64,000 nt of DNA from Mycobacterium xenopi (lineage in GTDB: Bacteria > Actinomycetota > Actinomycetes > Mycobacteriales > Mycobacteriaceae). The stretch's first letter is position 1. Every line of letters starts with the position of its first letter. The DNA lies in contig NZ_AP022314.1 in assembly GCF_009936235.1 (NCBI RefSeq), positions 372,001 through 436,000 on the forward strand, given 5' to 3'. The notes beneath the pieces were generated by a model. The model saw nothing but the letters and a program-made list of their open reading frames with translations, was not told the origin of the DNA and made no database searches. Shown piece after piece: positions 1 through 8,860 of the stretch. Made by a program: the position numbers and the translations under genes.

Positions 1-772
1 CGGCCAGCGCGTCGCGGGCCCGGGTGAGCAGTTCGAGGACACGGTCCAGCGCCGGCAGCAAGTGTTCGGAGTTGGCTTCACACATCGCCCGCACCAGATC
101 CGGTGCGCTGGCCGCGACGCGGGTGCCGTCGCGGAAGGAGCCGGCGGCCAAGGCGAAGGCGAGCGGAACCTCGCCGGCGGTGACGGCCAACGCCTCGGCA
201 AGCAGGTGCGGCAGATGCGAGATGGCGGCCGCGGCGGCGTCGTGCTCGTCGGATCGCGCAGGCACCACGACCGAGCCGCAGTCGAGCGCCAGATTCATCA
301 CCGTCGACCACACCGCTGGGTCTACGTGGTCGTCTACCGCGATCACCCAGGGAGCGCCGGTGAACAACCGCCCGTGGCCGGCGGACCACCCGGAGTGCGC
401 GGTGCCCGTCATCGGGTGCCCGCCAACGAAGCGGGCCTGCAGGCCGGCGGCGGTGACCTCTTCGAGGACCGCGCTTTTGACGCTGGTGACGTCGGTCAGC
501 GGACAGTGGGGCGCATAGTCACGGATGTGGGCGAGCATGCTCGGCAAGGCCGGCATCGGAACGGCGAGCACGATTAGTGCGTCGACGGCGGCGGCCCGCT
601 TCAGCGCTTCGCTGATGTCGGTGGTGGCGTCGAAGCCGTCGAATCGCGCCGCCTGCACGCCCTCCACTGAGCGGTTGTAGCCGAACACCTCGTAGCCCGC
701 CGCCGTGGCCGCCCGCATCAGCGAGCCACCGATCAATCCGAGCCCCAGCACGCACACCGGTGTCTTCGCCAC
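1..772 (-). CDS. tyrA: Prephenate dehydrogenase (partial, 3' end beyond window)
   Basis: Converts prephenate to 4-hydroxyphenylpyruvate with NAD+ in tyrosine biosynthesis, in the cytoplasm. Reading the minus strand from a GTG at 772 gives VAKTPVCVLGLGLIGGS, a Rossmann GxGxxGG dinucleotide-binding start, followed by the family motif GGHPMTGTAHSG. The frame stays open to base 1, so about 257 codons are present and the C-terminus lies outside the window. An in-frame ATG six codons upstream (790) is an alternative start; I prefer the GTG because the mycobacterial protein begins right before the TPVCVLG stretch. It is divergent from the tadA-associated gene, as in M. tuberculosis (Rv3754/Rv3753c). 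Confidence 0.93.
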   Translation of the reverse strand, partial: MAKTPVCVLGLGLIGGSLMRAATAAGYEVFGYNRSVEGVQAARFDGFDATTDISEALKRAAAVDALIVLAVPMPALPSMLAHIRDYAPHCPLTDVTSVKSAVLEEVTAAGLQARFVGGHPMTGTAHSGWSAGHGRLFTGAPWVIAVDDHVDPAVWSTVMNLALDCGSVVVPARSDEHDAAAAAISHLPHLLAEALAVTAGEVPLAFALAAGSFRDGTRVAASAPDLVRAMCEANSEHLLPALDRVLELLTRARDALA

Positions 773-882
773 CGTTCCAGGTTGGCACATTTTTCGGCTG
801 GCGTTTCACCGCCGGCCCAGGCGGTCAGATGTGCTGGCATTGGCTGGTCAAGCCGCCTGCAGACCGACTAGCGTATGCGGCC

Positions 883-1404
883 ATGGGAGCACAACGGGCC
901 TCCGCGCAGGGCCCGTCCGCGGACACGCCGGACGGCTTCGGCGTTGCTGTCGTTCGCGAGGACGGCAAATGGCGTTGTTCTGCCATGCGTCCCAAGGTGT
1001 TGACCAGTTTGGCTGCCGCCGAGACCGATTTGCGCGAATTACGCAGCGCTGGAGCTGTTTTCGGGCTGATTGACGTAGACGACGAGTTTTTCGTCATCGT
1101 GCGCCCGGCACCGTCGGGCACCCGGCTGCTTTTGTCGGACGCGACCGCGGCGCTGGACTACGACATTGCCGCCGAGGTTCTGGAAAACCTCGATGCCGAG
1201 ATCGACCCCGAAGATCTCGAGGACGCCGAACCGTTCGAGGAGGGCGATCTCGGTCTGCTGTCCGATATCGGTCTCCCCGAGGCCGTGCTGGGCGTCATCC
1301 TCGACGAAACCGACCTGTATGCCGATGAGCAGGTGGCTCGCATCGCCGAGGAGATGGGTTTCGCCGAGGAGTTGTCCGCGGTGCTTGAGCGTCTCGGTCG
1401 GTGA
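883..1404 (+). CDS. tRNA adenosine deaminase-associated protein
   Basis: A 173-residue acidic protein (Rv3753c family) of unknown biochemical role, named for its constant position before tadA in actinobacteria. The frame is open upstream to 760, but the ATG at 883 (MGAQRAS) is the likely start because it removes residues that overlap the tyrA promoter region. The middle is rich in Asp/Glu (IDPEDLEDAEPFEEGD). Its stop overlaps the tadA start by four bases, so the two are translationally coupled. No catalytic motif is visible. Confidence 0.85.
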   Translation: MGAQRASAQGPSADTPDGFGVAVVREDGKWRCSAMRPKVLTSLAAAETDLRELRSAGAVFGLIDVDDEFFVIVRPAPSGTRLLLSDATAALDYDIAAEVLENLDAEIDPEDLEDAEPFEEGDLGLLSDIGLPEAVLGVILDETDLYADEQVARIAEEMGFAEELSAVLERLGR

Positions 1405-1859
1405 GTAGCGACGAGGATTTGATTCGAGCAGCGCTCGCGGTCGCCGCCACCGCCGGTCCTGGTGACGTGCCGGTGGGCGCGGTGATCGTCGGTCCCGACG
1501 GAACGGAGCTGGCGCGGGCGGTCAACGCTCGCGAAGCTCTCGGCGATCCTACTGCGCATGCCGAGATCCTGGCGATGCGGGCCGCGGCCGCCGCGCTCGG
1601 CGACGGTTGGCGGCTGGAGGGCACCACACTTGCGGTCACCGTCGAGCCCTGCACGATGTGCGCGGGCGCTGTTGTGATGGCGCGGGTCGCCCGGCTGGTG
1701 TTCGGGGCGTGGGAACCGAAAACCGGAGCGGTCGGCTCGCTGTGGGACGTGGTGCGGGATCGGCGGCTCAACCACCGCCCGGCTGTGCGCGGCGGCGTGC
1801 TGGCCGACGAATGCGCCGCCCTGCTCGAGGACTTCTTCGCCCGCCAGCGATTGGGGTGA
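1401..1859 (+). CDS. tadA: tRNA-specific adenosine deaminase
   Basis: Deaminates A34 to inosine in the anticodon of tRNA-Arg(ACG). The 152-residue product has the cytidine/deoxycytidylate deaminase zinc motifs: HAE (about residues 53-55), with the catalytic Glu, and PCTMCAG (about 84-90), with two Zn-binding cysteines. The GTG start overlaps the stop of the preceding gene. A tRNA-Ser gene follows 30 bases later on the same strand. Confidence 0.93.
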   Translation: MSSDEDLIRAALAVAATAGPGDVPVGAVIVGPDGTELARAVNAREALGDPTAHAEILAMRAAAAALGDGWRLEGTTLAVTVEPCTMCAGAVVMARVARLVFGAWEPKTGAVGSLWDVVRDRRLNHRPAVRGGVLADECAALLEDFFARQRLG

Positions 1860-1888
1860 TCGGCTCCAGGTTGGGTAAGCTGCTCGGC

Positions 1889-1979
1889 GGTGGTGTGTCC
1901 GAGCGGCCTAAGGAGCACGCCTCGAAAGCGTGTGACGGGTAACCCCCGTCCGAGGGTTCAAATCCCTCCGCCACCGCCA
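1889..1979 (+). tRNA. tRNA-Ser (CGA)
   Basis: The 7-bp acceptor stem GGTGGTG pairs with CGCCACC, with discriminator G and an encoded CCA at 1977-1979. The anticodon loop CTCGAAA gives anticodon CGA, which reads UCG. The long variable arm (GACGGG...CCCGTC) is diagnostic of serine tRNA, and the T-loop GGTTCAAATCC is intact. Confidence 0.95.
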
Positions 1980-2197
1980 ACATTTTTCGGCCATGCTGGG
2001 TAATCGGCGTCGCCTTTCGCAGGCTCGGCTCGTGGACCTTTCGTCGCGCGCGCTTGCATGACGTGGCAGCGCAAGCTCAGCTAATCGCCGAGCCGAGGTC
2101 GGCGCCATCCTGAGCTGACGAAGTTTATGGTCGTCGGCGGACAGGGTATCCTTGGTGCAGATAGCGTGGGGGAGCCAGCAAACTTTTTGGAGGAGCG

Positions 2198-3721
2198 GTG
2201 GACATCGTACTGGGCGTGTCGATGGCACCCGAAACAGTCCGCATGGTGCTGGTCGAAGGCGAAAACGCCGACGGCGCCACCGTTGAGGAAGACAGCATCC
2301 CGGTCAGCACTGACGGAGACAATCGAGATCTGGCAACCTTGACGGCGCCAAATCAGGTGGTGTCCGCGATTCTGGGCACCCGGGAAAGTGCGACGCAGGG
2401 CGGCCACCAACTGACCTCCACCGGGGTGACATGGACTGACCCCGCAGAGGCGGCGGCGCTACGTGACCTGCTGGCCGCCCACAAGATGGAAAACGTCATG
2501 CTGGTCTCCGCGTTTCTGTCCGCGGCCGCGCTGACTCAATCGGTCGGGAACGCGGTTGGGTACAACCAGACCGCGCTGCTTTTCGTCGAACCGGATACCG
2601 CGACGCTGGCGGTTGTCGACACCGCCGACGGCTCTATCACCGAGATGCAGAGACGGCCATTGTCGGCCGACGACACCGAAGCCGTACAACAGCTGAGCGA
2701 GATGGCCGCCGCGGCAGAGGCGTTGGACTCGCGCCCGCAGGGCCTGTTCGTTGTCGGCTCCGATGTCGACGTCGTCATGATCAAACCGCAGTTGGAGGCG
2801 GCGACCACCCTTGTGGTGAACGCGCCCGACGAACCGGACATGGCGCTGGCTCGTGGTGCGGCGCTGGCCTCGGCGCATGCGCCGTTGTTCGAATCATCCA
2901 CCGCCGCACAGGCTTACGCGCAAGTCCCCGGCACAGGGGTCGTCGAGCCGGGCGCGGCGGCGGCTGAGATGGCTGCGCCCGGATACGCGGGCTTCGTGCA
3001 GGGCGCGGCCGACGACGACGACGGCGACATGACGCAAGCCCTGGCCTACAGCGCCGATCCCGACAGCACCGCCAACGCCTACACCGCCGTCGCGGGCGCG
3101 GAAGGCGCCGAGATGGTGGCCGGTGGCGCGTTCGACGCCGACGTCGGCGACCAGCGACCGGCACGCAAGCCGTTCTTGGTGGCCATGAGCGCATTGACGA
3201 TCTTTGTCGTCGGCGTTGCGGCGTTGGCCATTGCGCTGGCGCTGAACATCCGGCCTAAGGTCAGCGACCGGCCTAACCTCGGCCAACGGATGGTCGTGCC
3301 GACCAAACAAGCTCCGGCGCCGCCGCAAGCTCCGGCGCCGCCGCAGGTACCCGCGCCGGCGGCTCCTGCGCCGGCGGCTCCTGCGCCGGCAGCCCCGGCA
3401 CCTGCCCCGGCAGCTCCGGCGCCTGCCCCCGCGGTTCCGGCACCTCCGGCGGTCGCTCCGCCACCCGTTCCGGTCGCGCCGCCGCCTGTCCAGGTTGCGC
3501 CGCCGCCGGCCCGGGTTGCGCCGCCGCGAGTACCGGCGCCCGCCAATCCGATCCCGGGCCCTAACATTCCGGGTCCGAACTTGCCAGGTCCGGGGATTCC
3601 TGGACCGGGAATCCCGGGGCCGAACATTCCGGGTCCGCCAATCCCGGGCATCGGCCACGGCGGTGGCGGCCCAGGCATTCCAGGGATCGGCGGCGGCATT
3701 CCGGGCATTCCGCACTTCTGA
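2198..3721 (+). CDS. DUF7159-type membrane protein with Pro/Gly-rich tail
   Basis: A 507-residue mycobacterial protein of unknown function. The N-terminal about 230 residues form the conserved globular domain beginning MDIVLGVSMAPETVRMVLVE. One transmembrane helix lies near residues 327-350 (FLVAMSALTIFVVGVAALAI). The C-terminal third is low complexity: Ala-Pro repeats, then a run of short GPxIPGP units ending in GIPHF. A GTG start at 2198 follows a clear GGAGG. The topology suggests a cytoplasmic domain with an external proline-rich tail, which is inference. The long antisense frames here are composition artefacts. Confidence 0.8.
   Translation: MDIVLGVSMAPETVRMVLVEGENADGATVEEDSIPVSTDGDNRDLATLTAPNQVVSAILGTRESATQGGHQLTSTGVTWTDPAEAAALRDLLAAHKMENVMLVSAFLSAAALTQSVGNAVGYNQTALLFVEPDTATLAVVDTADGSITEMQRRPLSADDTEAVQQLSEMAAAAEALDSRPQGLFVVGSDVDVVMIKPQLEAATTLVVNAPDEPDMALARGAALASAHAPLFESSTAAQAYAQVPGTGVVEPGAAAAEMAAPGYAGFVQGAADDDDGDMTQALAYSADPDSTANAYTAVAGAEGAEMVAGGAFDADVGDQRPARKPFLVAMSALTIFVVGVAALAIALALNIRPKVSDRPNLGQRMVVPTKQAPAPPQAPAPPQVPAPAAPAPAAPAPAAPAPAPAAPAPAPAVPAPPAVAPPPVPVAPPPVQVAPPPARVAPPRVPAPANPIPGPNIPGPNLPGPGIPGPGIPGPNIPGPPIPGIGHGGGGPGIPGIGGGIPGIPHF
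3555..3718 (+). repeat. In-frame Pro-Gly-Ile/Asn short tandem repeat
   Basis: Degenerate 15-base units encoding GPNIP / GPGIP / GPPIP repeats at the C-terminus of the DUF7159 protein. The units vary at synonymous sites, so this is a protein-level repeat and not a CRISPR or satellite. Confidence 0.7.
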
Positions 3722-3766
3722 GGCGAGGTGCACCTCTCGGCGCAAAGCGGCGGGGTTTGAGGCCGG

Positions 3767-4252
3767 GTGGCCAAGCTCAGCGCGGGTCTGCTGCTCTATC
3801 GCGTGCAGAACGGCGTGGTGGAGGTACTGATTGCCCACCCCGGCGGCCCCTTTTGGGCCACGAAGGACGAGGCGGCATGGTCGATCCCCAAGGGTGAGTA
3901 TGTCGAGGGCGACGACCCGTGGGTAGCCGCGCAGCGCGAATTCGCCGAGGAAATCGGCCTGAAGCCGCCCGCGGGTCCGCGGATCGATCTCGGTGCGCTG
4001 AAGCAACCCGGCGGCAAAGTGGTGACCGTGTTCGCGGTGCTGGGGGACCTGGATATCACCGCTGCCCGCAGCAATACCTTCCAACTCGAATGGCCGCCAG
4101 GCTCTGGAACCCTCCGCGAATTCCCGGAAGTCGATCGGGTCGGCTGGTTTCCGGTCGCGCAGGCCAGGACCAGGCTGCTCAAAGGACAGCGCCTGTTTCT
4201 CGACCGGCTGATGGCGCAACCCAGCCTGGCGAGGCTGCGCGAAGACCACTGA
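3767..4252 (+). CDS. Nudix hydrolase
   Basis: A 161-residue protein predicted to hydrolyse a nucleoside diphosphate linked to another moiety. The Nudix box is visible: GEYVEGDDPWVAAQREFAEEIG (split here as G-x5-E-x7-REFAEEIG), with the Mg2+-binding REFAEE core near residues 57-62. It begins with GTG at 3767 and ends just before the dehalogenase gene. Orthologous in position to Rv3733c. The substrate cannot be told from sequence. Confidence 0.88.
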   Translation: MAKLSAGLLLYRVQNGVVEVLIAHPGGPFWATKDEAAWSIPKGEYVEGDDPWVAAQREFAEEIGLKPPAGPRIDLGALKQPGGKVVTVFAVLGDLDITAARSNTFQLEWPPGSGTLREFPEVDRVGWFPVAQARTRLLKGQRLFLDRLMAQPSLARLREDH

Positions 4253-4272
4253 ACTTCGCTTGCGCGCGGGGT

Positions 4273-5190
4273 ATGTTCACACCCGTGCAGACATTGCGAA
4301 CTCCCGACGAGCGGTTTGCGGGTATTCCTGAATTCCCTTATATCCCAAGGTATTCCGAAGTCTCGGACGGTGAGGGCGGGCAGCTGCGGGTGGCATGGGT
4401 GCAGGACGGTCCGAACGACGCCGACCCCGTGCTCATGCTGCACGGCGAACCGTCGTGGTCTTTCCTGTACCGCAAGATGATCCCGATCATGGCCGCCGCC
4501 GGGTATCGCGTGGTCTGTCCAGACCTGGTCGGATTCGGCCGTTCCGACAAGCCCGCCCGCCGCGAAGACCACAGCTATGCGCGCCACGTTGAATGGATGC
4601 GGGCATTGGCATTCGACGTGCTGGACCTGCGCCGGGTCACCCTGGTCGGACAGGATTGGGGCGGGCTGATCGGGTTGCGGCTGGCGGCCGAACACCCCGA
4701 ACGTTTCAGCCGCCTGGTCGTCGCCAACACCGGCCTGCCGACCGGTGACCAGCCGATGCCGGAGATCTGGTGGCGGTTCCGGGAGACTATCCAGGGCCAG
4801 CCGTCGCTGGACATTGGCGGTTTCGTGCAGTCCGGTTGCCGGCGCCCACTGCGCGACGCGGTGCGCGCCGCCTACAACGCCCCGTTTCCCGACGACTCCT
4901 ACTGCGCCGGCCCGCGCGCGATGCCTGGCCTGGTTCCGACCTCGCCGGATGACCCTGCCACTGCGGCGAACCGATCGGCGTGGCAGAAGCTGTGCGCGAG
5001 CCCGACGCCGATGCTGGTCGCGTTCAGCGATGGCGACCCGATCACGGGTGCGATGGCGCCGATCTTCAAACGCGAAATGCGCGGCGCACAGGGCATTGAC
5101 CACCCGGTAGTGCAAAACGCCGGGCACTTCCTGCAAGAAGACGCCGGCGAGGAGCTGGCCAACTACATCGTGGAGTTTTTGCGCAGCTGA
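4273..5190 (+). CDS. Haloalkane dehalogenase-like alpha/beta hydrolase
   Basis: Predicted to hydrolyse carbon-halogen bonds in small haloalkanes. The alpha/beta-hydrolase landmarks of the haloalkane dehalogenase family are present: HGEPSWSF (oxyanion hole), the nucleophile elbow VGQDWGG with the Asp nucleophile and the halide-binding Trp, and a C-terminal AGHFLQED carrying the catalytic His. The N-terminus (LRTPDERF) matches mycobacterial DhmA-type enzymes. The open frame extends to 3919 inside the Nudix gene. The start is either ATG 4273 or GTG 4285, and neither has a strong ribosome binding site. The true substrate is unknown; such enzymes may act on natural compounds. Confidence 0.87.
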   Translation: MFTPVQTLRTPDERFAGIPEFPYIPRYSEVSDGEGGQLRVAWVQDGPNDADPVLMLHGEPSWSFLYRKMIPIMAAAGYRVVCPDLVGFGRSDKPARREDHSYARHVEWMRALAFDVLDLRRVTLVGQDWGGLIGLRLAAEHPERFSRLVVANTGLPTGDQPMPEIWWRFRETIQGQPSLDIGGFVQSGCRRPLRDAVRAAYNAPFPDDSYCAGPRAMPGLVPTSPDDPATAANRSAWQKLCASPTPMLVAFSDGDPITGAMAPIFKREMRGAQGIDHPVVQNAGHFLQEDAGEELANYIVEFLRS

Positions 5191-5278
5191 GCGCCTGCGG
5201 TGCGCACCTTGCTAGCAGATGGCCATTGTTGATACGGGGGTAAGCGTCGCCCGAAGGATGTGCGCCAAGGCCGTTGCG

Positions 5279-6524
5279 TCAGCCTGGTCGGGTGTTGACC
5301 CGCCCACGGCGTGGCCATAGATGGGGACTGCTCTTGGGATACCGGCGGCCGTTAAGGAATACACCGACGAAAGTGCTGCGGACCAGCCAGTGATAGGAGG
5401 CCAGAAGCAGCGCTGTCGTTACGCTGATGACCAGCGAGAACTTCACCGACCAGTGCAGCGGCCAGCGAAGCAACGATGCCTGCAGCAGCCAGACAATGGG
5501 CACGTGCACGAGATACATCCAATAGGAGGCGTCGGAGAGATAGCGTACGCGCGGCGTCGGTTCATCGAGGAATCTCACTGCGGCCCCAATGATCGCGAAG
5601 CACCAGCACCACAGCGCCAGTGTGTACGTGGTGGCCAAGACCGTGCGTTTGAAATTCGGCATTGGCTGCATGCTGAAGTGCAGCGCGTCGCCCGCCACAT
5701 AGATGGCTGCCAGTGTTGCCAACACCGCAGCCGCGAGATACGGCAGCCAGTCGGCAGCCAAATACCGCAGCGCGCTCTGCTCGCGATGCATCACCCAGCC
5801 CAGCACGAAAGCGCAACCGAAAATCAGCACCGCCGGGCACATTGGGGACCAGGCCCGTGGCGGGCATGGGAACCCCCATCCATACCAGCCACCATTTGGT
5901 AGAGACGAGCACCGAAGCGACCGGAACGGCGAGCAGCACTGGCGCGAACCGCCGAGCAATCACCCGAGCCACCACGCCCCGCGGCCGCCGCGCGTCGTGC
6001 ACCTGAGGCATCAAGCCACGCGAAAACCGCACGCACCGGCAGCCATAGCGCTAGCAGCACCAGCAATAGATAGAGGAACCACAGGTGCCCTAGTGGAATT
6101 GGTGGACCGATGACGGGAGCGCTTGAGCCAGGCGGTGGGCCGCCGTGCACGCCGATCTGCACCGCCCCCCCAGATGTTGGCGCCGATAGCTGGCGGGATT
6201 ATCAGGACCATCGCAGCCAAAAAAAGGCAGTCCGATGCGACGCAGCCGGTTCTTGATGAGCCCGGCAGTGCCCAGTCGCTGATGCAGCAGCCGCGCGAAA
6301 AAGCCTGCAACCATGAAGAACAACGCCATGCGGAAGATATGGACCACAAAGTAAGCGAGGCCAAGCACGGTACTGGTGGATTTATCCGCGATGGGCCAGT
6401 TGAGCGTGCGTAAGCCCGGAAGATACGCCATGGTGGCGTGCAGCACGATGCCAGCCAACATCGCTGCGGCGCGCACGGCGTCGAGCGAGTGGAATCGTGT
6501 TCGTCCGACAGTGCTGCTGCTCAC
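5279..6524 (-). pseudogene. Acyltransferase-3 family membrane protein, multiple frameshifts
   Basis: Pieces of one acyltransferase-3/OpgC-like membrane protein occur in order in different minus-strand frames. These are the N-terminus (SLDAVRAAAMLAGIVLHA, from ATG 6524), then LAAMVLIIPPAIGANIWGG, then HLWFLYLLLVLLALWLPV, then FAPVLLAVPVASVLVSTKWW, then the C-terminal half ending near 5279 with YLSDASYWMYLVHVPIVWLL. At least four frame changes are needed. One falls in an A7 run (about 6220-6226) and one in a C7 run (about 6165). The protein is not made as a whole. Sequencing error at the homopolymers cannot be excluded, but four breaks in 1.2 kb favours decay. Confidence 0.82.
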
Positions 6525-7086
6525 GCGTTAATCCCGTCGTGGGGAAGTTTCAACCGTGTCCGTCGGGGCGGCGTGCGTACCCCGAACAGGATGTGACACG
6601 TCAGCGTGCCCGGTGCTACGGGACCGCCGATCCCTGCCTTGGTCGGCCTGTGGCCTTCGGCAGTTGCACCGAGGTGTTGAGCACGATGGTGAAAGGCCAT
6701 GAAGCTGAGCACCTTTCCGAATCGGAACTCCTCAACTGTCCCATCCTTGCGGTTGATGGGATGCTTTATTGATTGCGTGAGATCGCGTGAGTCCGACTGC
6801 CCTTCGGCCCGCCGCATGCGCAGCGTGGGCCGCGTAGAACTGCCGACGAATAGGACGATCGGCACGCCATAGAGACATGATGAAGCACATCACACTGATC
6901 GTGGCTGAGATTGCCCGCACCGAAGCCGACGAGCTATGTTCATGCCGGCCGTTGCCGCGACCCTGTCCTCGAGGGATCAGCCCCGTGTTGGCCGCCGTCA
7001 CTAAAAGGACATCGCTACGTCGCAATTGCTGCAAGTTCCTGGTGGTGGCCCTAGCCGACCTTCCGCTGGGCACATCGCGGACCTTG
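6525..7086. other. Intergenic stretch with no supportable gene
   Basis: Open frames of 86-114 codons occur here on both strands but none resembles a known family, has a ribosome binding site or shows consistent codon use. The stretch lies between a dead acyltransferase and the SRPBCC gene and is probably decayed sequence. Confidence 0.5.
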
Positions 7087-7617
7087 TCATCCGAAGGCCT
7101 GATCCACCGAACAGCGGCTCCAAATTTGCGCAGCTGAGCGCGTCTGTGCTGCGCAAGCGGGCCCGTCGGGCAGCAGGTGCTGGCGGACCAGTTTGTGCCA
7201 GCGCCGGTGCCGGTAGCGGTAGATCCCGACGGCGATCGCGGCGACCAAGCGGGTGGCGCGCCCGGCGTCGATCGCGACGGTATCGCTGTAGCGGCAGCTG
7301 CGCGCGTCGGTCGGTTCGACATGCAGGGTGTGATCCCAGGCGGTGAGGATGCCGCCGTGTTCGTGGGTGCGGATGGTGCGGGTCTCGGTGTTGACCTCGC
7401 GGACCTCGATCGTGTGCCGGTAGGCCGGGATCAGGTGAAAGGCGAACAGCCAGGCTGTTCCCCCTTCGCCGGGACGCAGCGGCCCGGACCGTCCCTGCAG
7501 TGCCGGAATGCCGAACAGGCCTCGACATACGTACAAGAAGGTGGCTGGCGACTGCATCGCCTGCCAAACCCGGTCGGCGCTGGTGGGCAGGATTGTTGCC
7601 ACATGTATGGTCTGCAC
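7087..7617 (-). CDS. SRPBCC (START-like) family protein
   Basis: A 176-residue protein with the START/Bet v1-like pattern: an N-terminal strand with HVATILPTSADRVWQAM, a central region with TAWDHTLHVEP, and a C-terminal helix rich in Arg/His (IYRYRHRRWHKLV). Such proteins bind hydrophobic ligands; the ligand here is unknown. GTG start at 7617 with an excellent AAGGAG seven bases upstream. It is divergent from the TetR gene across a short operator-like palindrome, so it is probably the repressor's target. Confidence 0.75.
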   Translation of the reverse strand: MQTIHVATILPTSADRVWQAMQSPATFLYVCRGLFGIPALQGRSGPLRPGEGGTAWLFAFHLIPAYRHTIEVREVNTETRTIRTHEHGGILTAWDHTLHVEPTDARSCRYSDTVAIDAGRATRLVAAIAVGIYRYRHRRWHKLVRQHLLPDGPACAAQTRSAAQIWSRCSVDQAFG

Positions 7618-7634
7618 GATCGGACTCCTTCAAG

Positions 7635-7648
7635 TTAGGTCCGCCTAA
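7635..7648. promoter_or_regulatory. Putative TetR operator (TTAGG-N4-CCTAA)
   Basis: A perfect 5-bp inverted repeat, TTAGG TCCG CCTAA, in the short gap between the divergent SRPBCC and TetR genes. The location and symmetry fit an autoregulatory TetR site; direct binding is inference. Confidence 0.55.
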
Positions 7649-7670
7649 TTTTGCGGGGCGTTCGGCTAAT

Positions 7671-8378
7671 TTGACTACTCGCTTCTCAGGGGACGCCGCG
7701 ATCGCTCCGCCGGACCGGTATCGGCCGCGCAAGCAGCCGAAACAGCAGCGCGCCCAGCAGACCAGGCAGCGCATCCTGGACGCGGCTGCTCGCGTTTTTG
7801 GCGAATACGGTTACGCCGCGGGCACGACCAACCGGATCGCCGAGGTTGCGGAGTTGTCGGTCGGTTCGCTCTACCAGTACTTTCCGAACAAGGACGCGAT
7901 CCTGGCCGCGCTGATGCAGGCACATGTCGACGCCGGAGCCCGGCAAATCAGCGAGCGGCTGACCGAGGGCGTCCCAGCTCGGCTCGACGAGGCGCTCAGG
8001 GTTTTCGTGCGCGCCACAATCGACAATCATCGCGGCAATCCGCGGCTGCATCGGGTGCTTTTCGAAGAGGCGCCACGCTCGCCGGCATTCCTGGTGCGGC
8101 TGCATGACTCCGAACAGTTGATCATCGATGCGACGGCGTGCCTGCTCGACCAGTGTTCGGCGGTGCAGGTCGCAGACAGTCACCTGGCCGCGCGGATCGT
8201 TGTGGCCACGATCGAATCACTGGTGCACCGTCTTATCACGTCGCCCTCGCCGATCGACCCGCAAGTGCTGGAAGACGAGATCGTCGTGCTGCTGGAGCGC
8301 TATTTGCGGGGCATAGCAGCACCGGACAGCCGCCCTGGCCGGGGTGACCGACGGTTAGCGCGTGGAGCTTCTCGCTGA
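7671..8378 (+). CDS. TetR family transcriptional regulator
   Basis: About 235 residues. The N-terminal helix-turn-helix is clear: RQRILDAAARVFGEYGY, then TTNRIAEVAELSVGSLYQYFPNKDAI. The C-terminal ligand domain contains LDEALRVFVRATIDNH and ends with DEIVVLLERYLRG. The open frame extends upstream to 7500, but that part runs through the divergent promoter. TTG 7671 is the most reasonable start because no ATG or GTG lies between it and the helix-turn-helix. It likely represses itself and the divergent SRPBCC gene through the palindrome at 7635-7648. Confidence 0.85.
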   Translation: MTTRFSGDAAIAPPDRYRPRKQPKQQRAQQTRQRILDAAARVFGEYGYAAGTTNRIAEVAELSVGSLYQYFPNKDAILAALMQAHVDAGARQISERLTEGVPARLDEALRVFVRATIDNHRGNPRLHRVLFEEAPRSPAFLVRLHDSEQLIIDATACLLDQCSAVQVADSHLAARIVVATIESLVHRLITSPSPIDPQVLEDEIVVLLERYLRGIAAPDSRPGRGDRRLARGASR

Positions 8379-8434
8379 CCTCGGCGAGGGACTTGTTGGC
8401 GTCCCCGGAAAGCAGAGGGCTGCGACAACCCGAT

Positions 8435-8860
8435 CTAGTCGTCGATGACCGCAAGCCCTCGCCACTCCAGGTCAGCCAAGAGGTCTCGCCTGGCTTGCAC
8501 CTGTTCGGGTGAATGTCCCTCCCAGTCCGTGAGCTCGCCAACGATTCTCACGGGCTTCCGGGTGCGGTAGGAGTGGGTCGGATTACCGGGAAACTTCTTG
8601 TCCGTCACGTTCGGGTCGTCCTCCAACGCGCCTTCGGGTGCCACGATGTAGATGCGGCCCGGACCTTCGCCTATCGCCAGCTCGGCTGCCCACACCGCGG
8701 CATCCAATGTCCGCGTCACATAAACGTGGTGCGACAGGCGGCCTTTGCCATAGTTGGATCGGCGCCCCGCAACGAGCAGATCGCCCACCGCAAGCTCGGC
8801 CTTGGTCCCGTGAAGGAACGCACCCGATGGGTGCACTTCAAAGGGTTTCGGCGGGCTCAT
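8435..8860 (-). CDS. arr: Rifamycin ADP-ribosyltransferase
   Basis: Inactivates rifamycins by transferring ADP-ribose from NAD+ to the C23 hydroxyl. The 141-residue product aligns along its whole length with Arr enzymes. His17 (FLHGTK), Tyr47 (HVYVT) and Asp82 (EDDPNVTDKKFPGNPT) match the catalytic His19/Tyr49/Asp84 of the M. smegmatis enzyme with a two-residue offset. ATG start at 8860 (MSPPKPFEVHPSG). M. tuberculosis has no arr. The gene stands alone between the TetR gene and ligC, with no mobile element or integron signature next to it. The 270 bases upstream hold no other gene. Confidence 0.95.
   Translation of the reverse strand: MSPPKPFEVHPSGAFLHGTKAELAVGDLLVAGRRSNYGKGRLSHHVYVTRTLDAAVWAAELAIGEGPGRIYIVAPEGALEDDPNVTDKKFPGNPTHSYRTRKPVRIVGELTDWEGHSPEQVQARRDLLADLEWRGLAVIDD

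Noticed and set aside
3555..3718. Short regular repeats that might suggest a CRISPR array
   Set aside because: The units are contiguous, encode GPxIP repeats in frame and have no spacers. No CRISPR array or cas gene was seen anywhere in the window.
2894..4249. 451-codon minus-strand frame opposite the DUF7159 and Nudix genes
   Set aside because: High-GC antisense shadow: rich in Arg, no family resemblance, and it covers two well-supported plus-strand genes.
6521..6865. Minus-strand frame of 114 codons after the acyltransferase pseudogene
   Set aside because: No family match, no ribosome binding site, and it overlaps other equally poor frames.
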